From assembly GCA_029259915.1 (NCBI GenBank), contig JAJDED010000028.1, positions 62,001-126,000 of the forward strand: DNA of 64,000 bases, in the 5' to 3' direction. The stretch comes from Planctomycetota bacterium. GTDB taxonomy: Bacteria > Planctomycetota > Planctomycetia > Pirellulales > Lacipirellulaceae. The position numbers were made by a program, and so were the translations under genes. Shown here piece by piece: positions 9,122 through 19,345 of this stretch (positions are counted from its first letter, which is position 1; each line of letters starts with the position of its first letter). The notes below the pieces were generated by a model, which saw nothing but the letters and a program-made list of their open reading frames with translations, was not told where the DNA came from and ran no database searches.

Positions 9122-10516
9122 ATGCTTGCTTATTTTTCTGCGCCCAACGTGCGCAATCGGTTCGTTGCACTGTTTGTTTTGATTTGTCTGTTTGCATGCT
9201 CCTCAGGCGCAGCCTTCGCCGAGGAATCAGTAGCGGCAGCAGAAGTGGCGACCGAAGAAACCGCCGATTTGGGCGTCGGCTACGCCCTCGACAACGCGAT
9301 GCTGTTTCTCGCCGCCGTGCTGGTCTTCTTCATGCAAGCCGGCTTCGCGATGGTCGAAGCAGGTTTTAATTCCTCCAAAAACGCGGTGAACATCCTGTTC
9401 AAAAACTCGATGGATATCTGCGTCGGCGTCTTGCTGTTTTACCTGATTGGCTTCGGACTGATGTATCCGACGGTCTACGCCGGCAACTGGGAAAACGTGT
9501 CGGCATACTTCGCGTTTGGCGGATCGGGCCTTGAAAACTACGCCGCCACCGCAGATCGCACTTTCAGCCCGGAAGTCGATTGGCTGTTCCAAGCCGTATT
9601 TGCCGCGACTGCCGCGACCATTGTTTCCGGGGCCGTTGCCGGACGGATGAAAGTTGGCGCCTACTTGATTTACAGCGCAATACTCACCGGGCTGATCTAC
9701 CCAATCAGTGGTTATTGGAAGTGGGGCGGCGGTTTTCTGAACGAAATGGGCTTTCAAGATTTCGCCGGCTCGGCCGTCGTGCATGGCGTGGGCGGGTTCG
9801 CGGGACTGGCCGGTGCAATCGTACTTGGCCCGCGGTTGGGACGCTTTGTCGGCGGCAAATCAATTCCCATGCCGGGGCACAGTTTGCCAATCGCCGCGTT
9901 GGGCGTTTTTATTCTCTGGTTCGGTTGGTACGGCTTTAACCCGGGCAGCCAATTGGCTTTTCAGTCCACGAGCGATATCGATGCCACCATGCACATTGCC
10001 GTCACCACCACACTGGCCGCCGCGGCGGGCGGACTCTGTGCGACGCTCTTGAGTTGGTTTCTGTTTAGCAAACCCGATCTTTCGATGGGACTCAACGGCA
10101 TTCTCGGTGGATTAGTAGGCATCACCGCTTGCTGCGATTGCATGAGCGGTGGGATGGCAATCGTTGTCGGAATCGTCTCTGGATTGCTGATCATTGCCGG
10201 GGTACTCCTGCTGGACAAATTGAAAATCGACGACCCCGTTGGCGCTTGGCCCGTACATGGTTTGTGCGGAGTTTGGGGCTGCTTGGCCATCGGGATTTTG
10301 CCGAACTCCCATTTGGCGGCCGGCACCACGACGTTGGGAACGCAATTGATCGGTACTGCGGTCATCTGCGGTTGGTCGTTCGCAACGATGATTGCTCTGT
10401 TTTCTGCACTAAAACTTGCCGGAATCCTACGGGTCTCCGAATTCGAAGAGCAAAAAGGATTGGACATCAGCGAACACGGAATGCAGGCCTACGGCGGGGC
10501 CCCTGCACTGGCCTAG
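9122..10516 (+). CDS. amt: ammonium transporter
   Basis: Trimeric inner-membrane Amt/MEP/Rh channel for ammonium, 464 residues. An N-terminal hydrophobic segment ending GAAFAEES looks like a signal peptide, and about 11 membrane helices follow. The two pore histidines are visible in VVHGVGGFAGL and WPVHGLCGVWG. The FMQAGFAMVEAG helix and the GGFLNEMGFQDFAGS block are family hallmarks. The C-terminal cytosolic tail (VSEFEEQKGLDISEHG) is the part that PII proteins touch. The PII gene follows 243 bp later, and a sigma-54-type promoter precedes it, so nitrogen-limitation control is likely. Confidence 0.95.
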   Translation: MLAYFSAPNVRNRFVALFVLICLFACSSGAAFAEESVAAAEVATEETADLGVGYALDNAMLFLAAVLVFFMQAGFAMVEAGFNSSKNAVNILFKNSMDICVGVLLFYLIGFGLMYPTVYAGNWENVSAYFAFGGSGLENYAATADRTFSPEVDWLFQAVFAATAATIVSGAVAGRMKVGAYLIYSAILTGLIYPISGYWKWGGGFLNEMGFQDFAGSAVVHGVGGFAGLAGAIVLGPRLGRFVGGKSIPMPGHSLPIAALGVFILWFGWYGFNPGSQLAFQSTSDIDATMHIAVTTTLAAAAGGLCATLLSWFLFSKPDLSMGLNGILGGLVGITACCDCMSGGMAIVVGIVSGLLIIAGVLLLDKLKIDDPVGAWPVHGLCGVWGCLAIGILPNSHLAAGTTTLGTQLIGTAVICGWSFATMIALFSALKLAGILRVSEFEEQKGLDISEHGMQAYGGAPALA

Positions 10517-10598
10517 TGTACTGTTGTGTGTCGTAGCCCCCGGCGGAAGCCGGTGGGAACCGCTGGCTCCCGCCAGTAACTAGAAATTTGACCCAGCA

Positions 10599-10656
10599 GG
10601 ATACCCCAACGGCTTGGGCGGGTCTTCCGCCTATTCCTGTCCAGGCCGGGGTATCC
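10599..10656. terminator. dyad downstream of amt
   Basis: GGATACCCCAACGGCTTGG (10599-10617) pairs with CCAGGCCGGGGTATCC (10641-10656), leaving a three-base bulge. No T tract. It may end or protect the amt message before the PII gene. Confidence 0.45.
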
Positions 10657-10662
10657 TCATTC

Positions 10663-10752
10663 GATTTGGGATTTCGGAATGCGGAGTGCGGATTTATGAT
10701 ACAACACTAGCGGGACGTAAGTTAATTCCGCATTCCGAAATCCGCATTCCGA
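10663..10752. repeat. heptad hairpin array before the PII gene
   Basis: Left arm units GATTTGG, GATTTCG, GAATGCG, GAGTGCG, GATTTAT (10663-10697) and right arm units ATTCCGC, ATTCCGA, AATCCGC, ATTCCGA (10725-10752) are inverted copies. The array ends 7 bp before the ATG. Confidence 0.75.
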
Positions 10753-10759
10753 ACTCACC

Positions 10760-11107
10760 ATGAAACTCATCCTCGCCATTATTCAGCCGAGCAAACTGGA
10801 AGACGTGAAGGCGGCGCTTTCCAAAGTCGAGGTCGTGCGTCTGACGATTATGGACGTCCAAGGGTTCGGCCGCCAAAAGGGACAAACCGAGGTCTACCGC
10901 GGTCGGGAGATCACAGTCAACTTGCTCCGCAAAGTGCAATTGCAAATCGCCGTGAACGAGGACTTCGTCGAACCCACCATCGACGCAATTATTGCGGGAG
11001 GGCGCAGCGGAGAAGACGGGCAAATCGGCGACGGAAAAATCTTCGTGCTCCCCATGGACGATTGCATCCGCATACGCACCGGCGAACGCGGACCCGAAGC
11101 AATTTAG
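10760..11107 (+). CDS. glnB: nitrogen regulatory protein PII
   Basis: Small trimeric sensor of ATP/ADP and 2-oxoglutarate; partner of Amt. 115 residues, normal size. Signature blocks GFGRQKGQTEVYRG (T-loop base) and QIGDGKIFV, then CIRIRTGERG (nucleotide-binding end). Tyr51, the residue uridylylated by GlnD in proteobacteria, is Ile51 here, and the cyanobacterial phospho-Ser49 is Arg49. The B-loop segment (RSGEDGQ) is slightly longer than in E. coli GlnB. Its position after amt makes it GlnK-like in role. No Shine-Dalgarno. It converges on atpC with a 29-bp gap. Confidence 0.93.
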   Translation: MKLILAIIQPSKLEDVKAALSKVEVVRLTIMDVQGFGRQKGQTEVYRGREITVNLLRKVQLQIAVNEDFVEPTIDAIIAGGRSGEDGQIGDGKIFVLPMDDCIRIRTGERGPEAI

Positions 11108-11136
11108 CAGCATCTCGAAAGCATAGTCGAAAAAGA

Positions 11137-11556
11137 TTATTGAGGCCGGCGGGCGATGCGTAGCTGAGCCCGTGCCTGAGAAAGCGTGCGATCGCGGATG
11201 GCCAGTTGTTCTTCGCCGGCCACTTTGTGGCCCAGAGCGCTAGTGAGTTGCTCCTGGGCAGCGTCTTCATCTACCGCTTCTGACAAAATCGCTCGGTTGG
11301 TAAGCACCGAAACCAGATTGTCGGCCACCTGCACGAAACCACCGTCGACATAGTAGCGCGTGGTATCGTCCGCACCGCGAATCCGCAACTCGCCATATCC
11401 CAGCCGACCGATCATCGGGCTATGACCGAGGGCAACACCCAACTCGCCATCGAACAGCGGCAGCGCCACAAACGACGCCTCCGCCTCAAGCACCGTTTCC
11501 TCAGGCGTCACAACAATACAGCGAAGAGCAGAATTAGCAGAACTTTGTTTAGGCAT
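11137..11556 (-). CDS. atpC: ATP synthase F1 subunit epsilon
   Basis: Rotor-stalk subunit, 139 residues. The N-terminal beta-sandwich is clear (CIVVTPEETVLEAEASFVAL, LGVALGHSPMIGRLGYGELRI), followed by a helical hairpin (DEDAAQEQLTSALG…QARAQLRIARR). The N-terminus carries a short extra stretch, MPKQSSANSAL. Last gene of the atp operon, 95 bp after atpD. The heptad array in that gap abuts its start, and no Shine-Dalgarno is seen. Confidence 0.93.
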   Translation of the reverse strand: MPKQSSANSALRCIVVTPEETVLEAEASFVALPLFDGELGVALGHSPMIGRLGYGELRIRGADDTTRYYVDGGFVQVADNLVSVLTNRAILSEAVDEDAAQEQLTSALGHKVAGEEQLAIRDRTLSQARAQLRIARRPQ

Positions 11557-11562
11557 GATTTA

Positions 11563-13118
<1,556 letters not shown>

Positions 13119-13133
13119 CTATAAGATCATGGC

Positions 13134-13175
13134 TTAGTCAGTTGTCAATTGTTAGTTACTAGCGCCTAGCAACTA
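13134..13175. repeat. heptad array between atpG and atpD
   Basis: Six units: TTAGTCA, GTTGTCA, ATTGTTA, GTTACTA, GCGCCTA, GCAACTA. The last contains the atpG stop codon (CTA at 13173-13175, TAG on the minus strand). Confidence 0.75.
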
Positions 13176-14054
13176 GTTTAATGCCTCGACGCCGCCGATC
13201 AGGTCCATCAACTCTGAGGTGATGCGGCCTTGGCGGGCACGGTTGTATTGCATGCTGAGTTGTTTGATCAACTCGCCGGCGTTTTCGGTAGCGGCTTTCA
13301 TCGCCACCATCCGGGCTATTTGTTCGCTCACAGCCGAATCAAGAAAACATTTGAACAGTTTTACTTTGAAGCTCGTCGGCACGACCTCTTCAAGAATGCT
13401 TTCCGGCGAGGGCAAGAACTCGTATTGCGTTGCTGCGCCCGCGGCCTCTTCCTCCGCCGTGTCATCACCCAGAGAACCCAGCGGCAGCAATGTTTCCACA
13501 GTCAACTCCTGCCGCGAGATGCTTACAAATTTGGTGTAAACGACATCCAGCCGATCGAGTTTGCCTGTGATGTACTCTTCGAGATAGCGGCTTGCGATTT
13601 CGTCGACTTCGTCGAACGACGGTTTATCCTCGAACTGTGTAAATGCCCGATCGACCGCAACGTCGCGGTATCCGAAACCGGCAATGCCCTTCTTCCCGGA
13701 GATTTCCACCTGGACCTCGGGCAGTTCACTTTTCAATTCTCGGTAGCGCGCCAGACCCGCACGGATCAGCGTGCCATTGAACCCGCTACAAAAACCGCGA
13801 TTGGCCGTCAGCACCAGCAGCTTGCCTCGCTGCGGAGCATCGCGCGATTCCAACAGCGGATGGCTCACCTGCAGGCCACTCTTGGTCAGGTCCGACACCA
13901 ATTGCGTGATCCGATCGGTATACGAAGTGGCCGCCGAAGCGCGGTCCATGGCCTTCTTAAAACGGGCTGTCGCGATCAATTCCATCGTGCGCGTAATGCG
14001 GCGCATGTTGCGAATCGACTTGCGACGTTTATCAAGTTCCCTAGGATTGGCCAT
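13173..14054 (-). CDS. atpG: ATP synthase F1 subunit gamma
   Basis: Central rotor shaft, 293 residues. N-terminal coiled-coil helix (RELDKRRKSIRNMRRITRTM) and the C-terminal helix with MKAATENAGELIKQLSMQYN and RQGRITSELMDLIGG are the most conserved blocks. LTANRGFCSGFNGTLIR marks the middle Rossmann-like domain. The start follows directly from a heptad array, without a Shine-Dalgarno. The stop codon is likewise inside a heptad of the next array. Confidence 0.95.
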   Translation of the reverse strand: MANPRELDKRRKSIRNMRRITRTMELIATARFKKAMDRASAATSYTDRITQLVSDLTKSGLQVSHPLLESRDAPQRGKLLVLTANRGFCSGFNGTLIRAGLARYRELKSELPEVQVEISGKKGIAGFGYRDVAVDRAFTQFEDKPSFDEVDEIASRYLEEYITGKLDRLDVVYTKFVSISRQELTVETLLPLGSLGDDTAEEEAAGAATQYEFLPSPESILEEVVPTSFKVKLFKCFLDSAVSEQIARMVAMKAATENAGELIKQLSMQYNRARQGRITSELMDLIGGVEALN

Positions 14055-14055
14055 G

Positions 14056-14097
14056 TTTGTTAGTTGTTGGTTGCTAAATGCTAATTGCTAACTGCTA
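14056..14097. repeat. heptad array between atpA and atpG
   Basis: Six units: TTTGTTA, GTTGTTG, GTTGCTA, AATGCTA, ATTGCTA, ACTGCTA. It fills almost the whole gap between the atpA stop and the atpG start. Confidence 0.8.
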
Positions 14098-14098
14098 T

Positions 14099-15658
14099 TC
14101 AAGCAATCGCCGGTTCAGGTTCTGCCTTGGGAGCCGCCGGAGCCGTTCTGCCCGGGACAAACTGCGTGGTAAACTCCTTGAGCGACGCTTCGATCTTTTC
14201 GATCAGACCATCGTCCAAGTCCATCTTCTCCGCCAACTCGTCCCGTACCTCTGGTTTTTGATCCTTCATAAACGTGAGGAACTTGGCTTCCCATTCCCGG
14301 ACGTGCTCCACGTCGACCTTGTCCAAGTGCCCTCGCGTACCGGCGTAGATCACAAACACCTGGTCCACCACATCCAGCGGCATGTATTGGCCCTGTTTCA
14401 ACAGTTCGACCATGCGGTAACCACGGTCGAGCTTGGCCTGGGTGTCGGGGTCAAGCTCGGTACCCATCTGGGCAAATGCTTCCAGTTCGCGGAACGAGGC
14501 CAAATCCAAACGCAGACCGCCGGCCACCTTTTTCATCGCCTTGACCTGAGCGGCACCACCCACACGCGAAACCGAAATACCCGCGTTCATCGCCGGCTTG
14601 ATGCCCGCGAAAAACAGGTCCGGCTGCAGATAAATCTGGCCGTCGGTAATCGAAATCACGTTCGTAGGAATGTAAGCGGAAACCTCGCCTTCGAGCGTCT
14701 CGATAATCGGCAGCGAAGTAATCGACCCGCCGCCCAATGCGTCGGACAATTTCGAGGATCGTTCCAACAATCGGCTGTGACAGTAAAACACGTCGCCGGG
14801 AAACGCCTCGCGACCCGGCGGACGACGCATCAGCAGCGACAGTTCGCGATACGCGACCGCCTGCTTGCTCAAATCGTCGTACACAACCAGTGCGTGGCCA
14901 CCGTTGAACATGTACTCCTCGGCCATCGACGTGCCGGAGTAGGGGGCAACATACTGCAACGGGGCAGGGGCGCTGGCCCCCGCAACAATCACCGTGGTGT
15001 AATCCATCGCTCCCGAATCGCGGAGCTTCTCGATCACGCCAGCCACGGTCGATTCCTTTTGCCCGATAGCGACGTAAAAACATTTCACGCCCGAATCGCG
15101 TTGGTTGATAATCGCGTCGATGGCAATGGCCGTTTTACCGGTTTTGCGGTCGCCGATGATCAATTCGCGCTGTCCGCGACCAATGGGCGTCATCGCATCG
15201 ACGGCCTTCACGCCCGTTTGTAACGGTTCGCACACCGGCTGACGTTCGGCCACACCGGTAGCGATCACTTCGACATCGCGTCGCTTATTGGTGAGAATCG
15301 GTCCCTTGCCATCCATCGGATTGCCGAGCGGATCGACCACGCGACCCAAAAGTGCATCGCCCACGGGAACGCTAAGCAGCTTTCCGGTGCTACGGACTTC
15401 TTCGCCCTCGTTAATCTGCAAATAATTGCCGAGGATGATGATGCCGACCGAGTTTTCTTCCAGGTTGAATGCCAAGCCGTTCACACCATTGGCAAACTCG
15501 ACCATCTCGCCGGCCATCACGCCCGAGAGGCCATAAACTTGCGCAATGCCGTCGCCCACTTCCAACACACGGCCAACTTCCCGCACGTCGATCTGCGAAG
15601 CGTACTGCTCGATTTCTTTCTGGAGGACTGAAGCGATTTCGTCGCTATTGAACTTCAT
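14099..15658 (-). CDS. atpA: ATP synthase F1 subunit alpha
   Basis: Non-catalytic nucleotide-binding subunit, 519 residues. N-terminal [20 protein letters not shown]-loop [15 protein letters not shown], the [18 protein letters not shown] block and the arginine finger region are present. The C-terminus has an Ala/Pro-rich tail ([15 protein letters not shown]) beyond the usual end. ATG with a GGGAGAG ribosome site 5-12 bp upstream. A nine-unit heptad array lies between it and atpH. Confidence 0.97.
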   Translation of the reverse strand: MKFNSDEIASVLQKEIEQYASQIDVREVGRVLEVGDGIAQVYGLSGVMAGEMVEFANGVNGLAFNLEENSVGIIILGNYLQINEGEEVRSTGKLLSVPVGDALLGRVVDPLGNPMDGKGPILTNKRRDVEVIATGVAERQPVCEPLQTGVKAVDAMTPIGRGQRELIIGDRKTGKTAIAIDAIINQRDSGVKCFYVAIGQKESTVAGVIEKLRDSGAMDYTTVIVAGASAPAPLQYVAPYSGTSMAEEYMFNGGHALVVYDDLSKQAVAYRELSLLMRRPPGREAFPGDVFYCHSRLLERSSKLSDALGGGSITSLPIIETLEGEVSAYIPTNVISITDGQIYLQPDLFFAGIKPAMNAGISVSRVGGAAQVKAMKKVAGGLRLDLASFRELEAFAQMGTELDPDTQAKLDRGYRMVELLKQGQYMPLDVVDQVFVIYAGTRGHLDKVDVEHVREWEAKFLTFMKDQKPEVRDELAEKMDLDDGLIEKIEASLKEFTTQFVPGRTAPAAPKAEPEPAIA

Positions 15659-15677
15659 AGAAGCTCTCCCAATGACT

Positions 15678-15733
15678 TTAGTTGCTAGTTTTTAGTTGCT
15701 AGTTTCTGATTGCTGATCGCTGACTGCTGATCG
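15678..15733. repeat. heptad array between atpH and atpA
   Basis: Eight uninterrupted units: TTAGTTG, CTAGTTT, TTAGTTG, CTAGTTT, CTGATTG, CTGATCG, CTGACTG, CTGATCG, the clearest array in the window. It ends one base before the atpH stop codon complement. Confidence 0.85.
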
Positions 15734-15734
15734 C

Positions 15735-16373
15735 TCAATTCTCCATAAACCGCTCTGGCCGATTCTGAATCGCCTCGGTGGCACGGGCCATCATCTGTGT
15801 GCGAGCACGTTCGAAACTAGAACGGGCCGAAGCATCGTAAACTCGGTCGCCCAGGCGGATCACAAAACCGGCAACCAAATCGGGATTGACCGACGTCTTG
15901 ACGACCGGTTCTGTCCCTAATGATTTTTGCAGCAATGCTACGATTTCCTGCAGCAGTTCTGGCGCCGGTTCCAGGGCCAGTTCGATCTGCACCGACGAGC
16001 GGTTGTTTCGCGACTGCCAAAGTCCTAACGCTGAACGTACTACTTGCCTAAGAAAACCAAGCCGACCGTGCATTGCCATCACTTTGAGAAAACTGAGCCC
16101 CGTCGTCGACAACCGCGTGCCAAACACGCGGTCGAGCATTTCGAGCTTTTCATCTTGCGACACCAAAGCCGAGCCTAGAATCTGCTCAAACTCAGGAAAC
16201 TTGTCGAGGACTTCCGAAACCAACGCTCCAAGCTCGTCGATCAGCGCGTCCTGATCCGCAGGACTTCCCGCGGCATCGAGCCCGGCCTGCGCATAAATCT
16301 TCGCCAGCTTTTCGACGTCGACGTCGAAAACTGTCTCGCGGGGCTTATGTTTGGTGGCACTCTCGGTCATCAA
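15735..16373 (-). CDS. atpH: ATP synthase F1 subunit delta
   Basis: Peripheral stator subunit (OSCP), 212 residues. Helical N-terminal domain (AKIYAQAGLDAAG, LGALVSEVLDKFPEF) and C-terminal domain with QIELALEPAPELLQEIVALLQ and the conserved VNPDLVAGFVIRLGDRVYDASARS end. The start overlaps the atpF stop by four bases, suggesting translational coupling. N-terminal residues 1-17 are an extra polar stretch. Confidence 0.93.
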   Translation of the reverse strand: MMTESATKHKPRETVFDVDVEKLAKIYAQAGLDAAGSPADQDALIDELGALVSEVLDKFPEFEQILGSALVSQDEKLEMLDRVFGTRLSTTGLSFLKVMAMHGRLGFLRQVVRSALGLWQSRNNRSSVQIELALEPAPELLQEIVALLQKSLGTEPVVKTSVNPDLVAGFVIRLGDRVYDASARSSFERARTQMMARATEAIQNRPERFMEN

Positions 16374-17011
16374 TTCTTACTCGGTTCGGCAATTGATAAT
16401 TGGCTCAGCGCATCGCGCACCAGTTGAGCCTGTTGGTCGGCCGTGATGTTTTGCTGAATCACTTTACTGGCCAGATCGACCGCCAGATTGGCGCTGGTCT
16501 CGGCCAGACTTTTCACAGCAAGATCCGCAGCCCGATCAACATCGCGAATCGCACGATCACGCTCTTGATCCGCGGCCTTTTTTGCCTCGGCAATAATCTG
16601 CGATTTGGTGTGCTCCGCATCGCGCCGGGCTTCCTCCAGCAAAGCACGCACCTCGTCGGCAGCATTGGCCAGCTTGGCTTCGTGCTGGGCCAACATCTGC
16701 TTCGACTCTTCGTGCTTCGCCAGAGCAGAGGCAATGTTGTCCTCAATACGCTTCTCACGCTCAACCAGTGCCGCCGTTACGGCGGGCCAGGCAAACTTAC
16801 TTAAGATGCCAAGTAGCAGCAAAAATACGACTACTGTGTAAATGGCCAAGTCGGTCTGAAACTCCGAAGCATCATCCAACTGCGCACCAGCATTGCCATG
16901 ACCCAAGTCCTCGTGACCGGCTCCCCCTGCAGCTACGCTAGGAGCAGCAAATGCCAACATCAGCACCACGGCCAAGAAACCACAACAGAATGTAAATATC
17001 CGTCCACGCAT
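16370..17011 (-). CDS. atpF: ATP synthase Fo subunit b
   Basis: Peripheral stalk, 213 residues. An N-terminal hydrophobic segment ending in Ala/Gly (MLAFAAPSVAAGG) looks like a cleavable signal peptide and precedes the usual membrane helix (DLAIYTVVVFLLLLGILSKF). A long charged coiled coil follows (LVEREKRIEDNIASALAKHE…). A signal sequence on subunit b is uncommon in model bacteria; atpE also has one. Overlaps atpH by four bases. Confidence 0.92.
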   Translation of the reverse strand: MRGRIFTFCCGFLAVVLMLAFAAPSVAAGGAGHEDLGHGNAGAQLDDASEFQTDLAIYTVVVFLLLLGILSKFAWPAVTAALVEREKRIEDNIASALAKHEESKQMLAQHEAKLANAADEVRALLEEARRDAEHTKSQIIAEAKKAADQERDRAIRDVDRAADLAVKSLAETSANLAVDLASKVIQQNITADQQAQLVRDALSQLSIAEPSKN

Positions 17012-17061
17012 GAGGCGTGATCCTCTTCGTTTAAGGGAAGGTTAGAACAATTCGCAGAGCA

Positions 17062-17364
17062 TTAACCCCATGGATTCTGCGTGGAGCAGATGTACAAACC
17101 GTAAAAGGTGAAACCTTCGATCAAAGCTGCGGCAATAATCATCGCCGTCTGGATATTGCCTGCTGCCTCCGGCTGACGGGACATGCCCTCGAGCGCATGA
17201 CCGGCCAAACGACCGATACCGTAACCTCCACCGATGGCCACTAGGCCCGCACCAATGGCTCCCGGAAGCAAAAAGGCTCCGCCGCCAGCTTCTGCGGCAG
17301 CCGCAGGCGCGGCGGTAATCAGAACAGTGACTACAGCCAGGGCAAAAAACTTCAGATAATTCAT
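17062..17364 (-). CDS. atpE: ATP synthase Fo subunit c
   Basis: Proteolipid of the rotor ring, 100 residues. An extra N-terminal hydrophobic segment (residues 1-24, ending AAAAEA) precedes the usual hairpin: helix one AIGAGLVAIGGGYGIG, polar loop ALEGMSRQPEAAGN, helix two with the ion-binding Glu83 in AALIEGFTFYG. The sodium-site Gln (position of I. tartaricus Q32) is Ile50, and the residue after Glu83 is Gly, not Ser, so proton coupling is predicted. Start ATG at 17364 with AAGGAGGA upstream; the longer TTG frame overlaps that site and is rejected. Confidence 0.95.
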   Translation of the reverse strand: MNYLKFFALAVVTVLITAAPAAAAEAGGGAFLLPGAIGAGLVAIGGGYGIGRLAGHALEGMSRQPEAAGNIQTAMIIAAALIEGFTFYGLYICSTQNPWG

Positions 17365-17429
17365 CACGAAAACGTCCTCCTTCAAATCATGAAAATGTGT
17401 TAACTGCCTTCACCCTCCATGGGCGTAGG

Positions 17430-18644
17430 TCAGTGGTGATGGATAGCCATTCCGATAAACAATGCGGATAGGAAAGTGAATATGTAAGCCTGTAAAAAAG
17501 CGACAAACAACTCTAAACAACTGAACAATGCCGAGCCGACGACTGCGATGACCGCCGTGGCACCCCATGTGCCGGTCCCAGCAGCGGCAACAGCTAATCC
17601 CATCACCGCCAACAGAACCAAGTGGCCTGCCACCATATTTGCCAGCAGTCGTACTCCCAACACACCGTGCTTGATCACCAATCCCAAGACCTCGATGGCG
17701 AAGATCATCGGCACAATCACGATCGCCATGTACCAGGGCAGTCCCATGTCGGGAACCTGATTTTTCCAGAAACCTATCACGCCGAACTTCTTCATGCCAA
17801 AAAACAGCACTGTACAAAACGTGACTATGGCCAAACCTAGCGTCACACCAAAAGCACCAGTGGGTGCGCCAACCCAAGGAATCATTCCCATGAGATTCAA
17901 ACCAAGGATGAACAAAAATAGAGTCCATAAGAATGGTACAAACTTGTCCGCCTCTTTGCCGCCAATGGCCGGTCGGGCCACTTCGTCACGGAAGTAGAGC
18001 AGCACCGCTTCAAACATGTTCCAGAGTTTGCCTCGAGGCTGAATGTCACCTCGCATTTTTTTGGCCAGCCAGATAAAGCTGCCTGCCACAATCAGGGCAA
18101 CCACAAATTCGATGATCATGAACTTCGAGATCGCAAAACCGGAATCTTTCTCGTATAGATTTTTTAATTGACCGAAGGGTTGCGGGATTAAAATCTTACC
18201 ATCGAGTTGATGGTTGTACTGCTCGATCTTCTCTTCCGACCAGGCAGGCGTGGAACTCTTATACTCCTCCACATTCTCGGCTTTTTCTCTAACGGTCTGC
18301 CATGCCTGCTGGACCGACTCGCTATTCAGTTGGTCTTGGAGCCACTCTTGCCCTTTTGCCTGTTCGAGAAATACGTCGAGCGGCTTCGCGAAATTGACGT
18401 GGTCGTGCCGCCAATGTTTGTACTGTTCCAGCAACTCTTCCCGGGCGGGCATAGCAGAGGTATCGATCGCACGAGACACCTCTAAGCCGTCGAGCAACCG
18501 CTCCGCTTCCCAGAATTGGTAGCCTTCGTCCAATCGGACCCAAAACTCGGGAAAGTCATCGCGACTTTCACGGTGCGAGCGTTTCAACGCCTTAGGCACC
18601 TCGAAGTAGTAGCCATCCTTGATATGCAGTAGGGAAGATGCCAT
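17430..18644 (-). CDS. atpB: ATP synthase Fo subunit a
   Basis: Stator channel, 404 residues, much longer than the roughly 250-270 of most bacteria. The first ~170 residues are a charged, aromatic-rich domain (WVRLDEGYQFWEAERLL, LLEQYKHWRHDHVNF) with no membrane helix and no motif I know. The a-subunit core begins with a helix at about 174-194. The essential Arg332 lies in LGVRLLANMVAGH, and the last helices (FVAFLQAYIFTFLSALFIGMAI) are typical. The protein ends IHHH. It follows the small membrane gene by three bases. Confidence 0.93.
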   Translation of the reverse strand: MASSLLHIKDGYYFEVPKALKRSHRESRDDFPEFWVRLDEGYQFWEAERLLDGLEVSRAIDTSAMPAREELLEQYKHWRHDHVNFAKPLDVFLEQAKGQEWLQDQLNSESVQQAWQTVREKAENVEEYKSSTPAWSEEKIEQYNHQLDGKILIPQPFGQLKNLYEKDSGFAISKFMIIEFVVALIVAGSFIWLAKKMRGDIQPRGKLWNMFEAVLLYFRDEVARPAIGGKEADKFVPFLWTLFLFILGLNLMGMIPWVGAPTGAFGVTLGLAIVTFCTVLFFGMKKFGVIGFWKNQVPDMGLPWYMAIVIVPMIFAIEVLGLVIKHGVLGVRLLANMVAGHLVLLAVMGLAVAAAGTGTWGATAVIAVVGSALFSCLELFVAFLQAYIFTFLSALFIGMAIHHH

Positions 18645-18647
18645 CGC

Positions 18648-19082
18648 TTAGCTTGTCGAAACTCTCTGACTGTAGGTAGAGACCATTCTCACCGCGATAC
18701 AGGTTTCCGCGAGCAGGCCAACGAGGTAGTGAACAAGGATCAAACCAAACAGTCCCACCTCGGCAAGTGGCCCACCAAATATATTGGCGGAAACACACAT
18801 TAGCAAAGGCAAACCGGTGCGAACGGCAATCGACAAAAACATTCCCGAAACGGCTTGCATTCCTCCGGTCGTATGGAGCGTAATGGCCAATGCCAAAGTT
18901 CCGCTGATCCAACAAATCGCAAACGCACAGAATGCTGCAAGTATGCCCATCATGCCGTGAGACTTGATAACCAGCACAGAGGCAAACAGCGCGGTCACTA
19001 ACAAGGCAGCGCCAAGCAAGAAGGAGCCCACCATCAACGAGCGGCTCTTGCTGGGTTGTACGACGGGAGGGCTATCAATCAC
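18648..19082 (-). CDS. membrane protein of atp operon (AtpI-like position)
   Basis: 144 residues with about four hydrophobic helices (SFLLGAALLVTALFASVLVI, GILAAFCAFAICWISG, IAVRTGLPLLMC, LFGLILVHYLVGLLAETC). It overlaps the upstream AtpZ-like gene by four bases and precedes atpB by three, the position of AtpI or the second I-type subunit. I do not recognise a specific family motif. A role in c-ring assembly or magnesium supply is inferred only from context. Confidence 0.7.
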   Translation of the reverse strand: MIDSPPVVQPSKSRSLMVGSFLLGAALLVTALFASVLVIKSHGMMGILAAFCAFAICWISGTLALAITLHTTGGMQAVSGMFLSIAVRTGLPLLMCVSANIFGGPLAEVGLFGLILVHYLVGLLAETCIAVRMVSTYSQRVSTS

Positions 19083-19345
19083 TTCAGGTCATCTCCGCGA
19101 GTGGAGTTCTGGTTAGAACCTTGATCGCCAGAGTTCATCGGAGGACGCGTAATCACAATCAGATAGTAGATCGAAACACTAATGCCAAACACGAAACCAA
19201 CCAGTACTAGCCAGTTGGTTCCTAGTTGTCGATCCAACCATTGGCCACCCAATCCGGGCAGCACCATCATCATTGCGGCCGCCATGACTCGAGCCACCAT
19301 CTCCATGCCACGTGCCATCGGAGAACGGCCATCTGATGAATTCAT
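19079..19345 (-). CDS. atpZ: AtpZ/AtpI family protein
   Basis: 88 residues with two membrane helices: VARVMAAAMMMVLPGLGGQWLD, then NWLVLVGFVFGISVSIYYLI. The helix-LDRQLGT-helix layout fits the AtpZ/AtpI group of c-ring assembly factors. First gene of the atp operon, with its stop overlapping the next gene. The promoter must lie in the 19346-19966 gap, but I see no convincing -35/-10 pair. The symbol is tentative. Confidence 0.7.
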   Translation of the reverse strand: MNSSDGRSPMARGMEMVARVMAAAMMMVLPGLGGQWLDRQLGTNWLVLVGFVFGISVSIYYLIVITRPPMNSGDQGSNQNSTRGDDLK

